From: Psychrobacter sp. P2G3 | GTDB lineage: Bacteria > Pseudomonadota > Gammaproteobacteria > Pseudomonadales > Moraxellaceae | Direction of reading: 5' to 3' | Length of the DNA: 64,000 nt | NCBI RefSeq assembly: GCF_001593285.1 | Contig: NZ_CP012529.1 | Location: 3,162,001-3,226,000 of the forward strand | Part shown: one piece after another, positions 62,956 to 64,000 of the stretch | Position numbering within the stretch: the first letter of the stretch is position 1 | Layout of the letters: each line of letters opens with the position of its first letter | Program-made: the position numbers and the translations under genes | The notes under the pieces: model-generated | Databases searched by the model: none | Seen by the model: only the letters and a program-made list of their open reading frames with translations | What the model was told of the DNA's origin: nothing

Positions 62956-64000
62956 CTATAACGGAATATTCGCTAGATTGCCTTTGTTCTCAAGCCATGA
63001 TTTACGATCAGCAGCACGTTTCTTCGCTAATAGCATATCCATCACGCTATTAGTTAGTACCATGTCGTCCATATCTAATTGCACTAAGCGCCGAGTATCA
63101 CGATTCATCGTTGTCTCGCGCAGCTGCTCTGCACTCATCTCACCTAGCCCTTTAAAACGCGTAATTTGCGCTTTTTTATTGCCAGGAACCTTGGCTAAAA
63201 TGTGTGCAAGCTCAGGTTCATCCAATGCATAATGAACCTCTTTACCCACGTCCACTCGATATAAAGGCGGCATCGCTACAAATAAATGACCGGCATCAAC
63301 CAAGGCCGGAAAATGCTTGACGAATAACGCGCAAATTAACGTTGCAATATGTAGGCCATCAGAGTCCGCATCCGCTAAAATACATACTTTGTCATAGCGT
63401 AGCTCGGATAAATCATCAGAGGCAGGGTCGACACCAATGGCAATAGCAATATCATGAATTTCTTGGCTTGATAGTACGGTATCTGACGACACTTCCCACG
63501 TATTTAAGATTTTACCGCGCAGTGGCAGTATTGCTTGATAATGACGATCTCTTGCTTGTTTAGCACTACCGCCCGCAGAATCACCTTCCACCAAGAATAG
63601 CTCTGCCCCATCACGCAAATCACCACGACAATCTGCCAATTTACCGGGCAATGCTGGACCTTGAGTAATTTTTTTACGGGCGACTTTTTTTGCCGATTTT
63701 AGGCGACGTCCAGCCTTATTAATAGCCAGCTCGGCAATTTGAGTACCCATATCTGCATGCTGATTTAACCATAGGCTAAACGCATCTTTCGCTAGCGTTT
63801 GTACTGCTCCAGCAGCTTCTCGGCTAGATAAACGCTCTTTGGTTTGACCCGAGAACTGTGGCTCAGAAAACTTAAGCGACAGGATATAATTAACCCCATC
63901 CCACACATCTTCTGCGGTCAGCTTTACACTACGTGGCAGTAAGTTATGAATGTCACAAAACTCACGTAACGCTTCTAAAATACCCGTGCGCAATCCATTA
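62956..64000 (-). CDS. parE: DNA topoisomerase IV subunit B, 3' part
   Basis: The C-terminal half of ParE, the ATPase/TOPRIM subunit of topoisomerase IV, which unlinks daughter chromosomes. The frame runs off the window's right edge (the upstream codons read on as NGL-RTGILEALREF), so the start is missing. The TOPRIM region shows LFLVEGDSAGGSAKQARDR, ILPLRGKILN and DADSDGLHIATL. The Ser in DADSDG favours ParE over GyrB. The C-terminal KGLGEMSAEQLRETTM and DRKSWLE end normally. About 348 codons are present. Confidence 0.95.
   Translation of the reverse strand, partial: NGLRTGILEALREFCDIHNLLPRSVKLTAEDVWDGVNYILSLKFSEPQFSGQTKERLSSREAAGAVQTLAKDAFSLWLNQHADMGTQIAELAINKAGRRLKSAKKVARKKITQGPALPGKLADCRGDLRDGAELFLVEGDSAGGSAKQARDRHYQAILPLRGKILNTWEVSSDTVLSSQEIHDIAIAIGVDPASDDLSELRYDKVCILADADSDGLHIATLICALFVKHFPALVDAGHLFVAMPPLYRVDVGKEVHYALDEPELAHILAKVPGNKKAQITRFKGLGEMSAEQLRETTMNRDTRRLVQLDMDDMVLTNSVMDMLLAKKRAADRKSWLENKGNLANIPL

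Overview
The window looks like a chromosomal segment of a Psychrobacter-type gammaproteobacterium (Moraxellaceae). This is inferred from the moderately AT-rich sequence and from the kind of genes seen: MurE with the meso-DAP motif, a type II (APH-fold) homoserine kinase, a MesD/MesX methionine synthase pair as described in Acinetobacter, and a Slam-type lipoprotein translocon. Nearly everything is housekeeping. There are no rRNA genes, no CRISPR array, no prophage and no intact insertion sequence.

Layout. 1-2.7 kb: cardiolipin synthase and RlmA, convergent. 2.8-11.3 kb: part of a division and cell-wall (dcw) cluster on the minus strand, rsmH-ftsL-ftsI-murE-murF-mraY, transcribed from a good sigma70-type promoter. 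It lacks mraZ and stops after mraY. 11.5-14.1 kb: gltX, a small hypothetical gene and tRNA-Ala(GGC)/tRNA-Glu(TTC) behind a near-consensus promoter. 14.5-18.1 kb: an orphan membrane protein, an NCS2-like permease and a LysE exporter. 18.2-26.4 kb: acnA, a DUF3025 protein, a YdjM-like membrane protein, a YchJ-like protein, a class II glutamine amidotransferase and thrB. 26.5-34.7 kb: hisF, the ribH-nusB-thiL-pgpA cluster, then glmU and glmS, which make UDP-GlcNAc.

35-44 kb is more accessory: truC, a small secreted protein, a TauE/SafE permease, the mesX-mesD-flavin reductase set (folate-independent methionine synthesis) with a MetR-type operator, and a Slam outer-membrane translocon beside a surface lipoprotein gene broken by one amber codon. 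44.2-49.3 kb: a YceI protein and an RND efflux pump/adaptor operon. 49.8-64 kb: a 54-residue lysine-rich protein, recG, a patatin-like lipoprotein, a secreted protein, argA, an FKBP-type isomerase, a CmpX-like mechanosensitive-family protein, an orphan 468-residue protein, an SDR, an acyltransferase and the 3' part of parE, which runs off the window.

Features beyond the genes include two copies of a hairpin repeat of about 75 nt whose arms differ by compensatory changes, two diverged copies of a TA-flanked MITE of about 170 nt, a perfect 13-copy 9-nt repeat inside an unusually long nusB, and several strong inverted repeats in leaders. No large new defence or metabolic system is apparent. The best leads are the Slam/amber lipoprotein locus, the mes operon with its operator, and the two repeat families.
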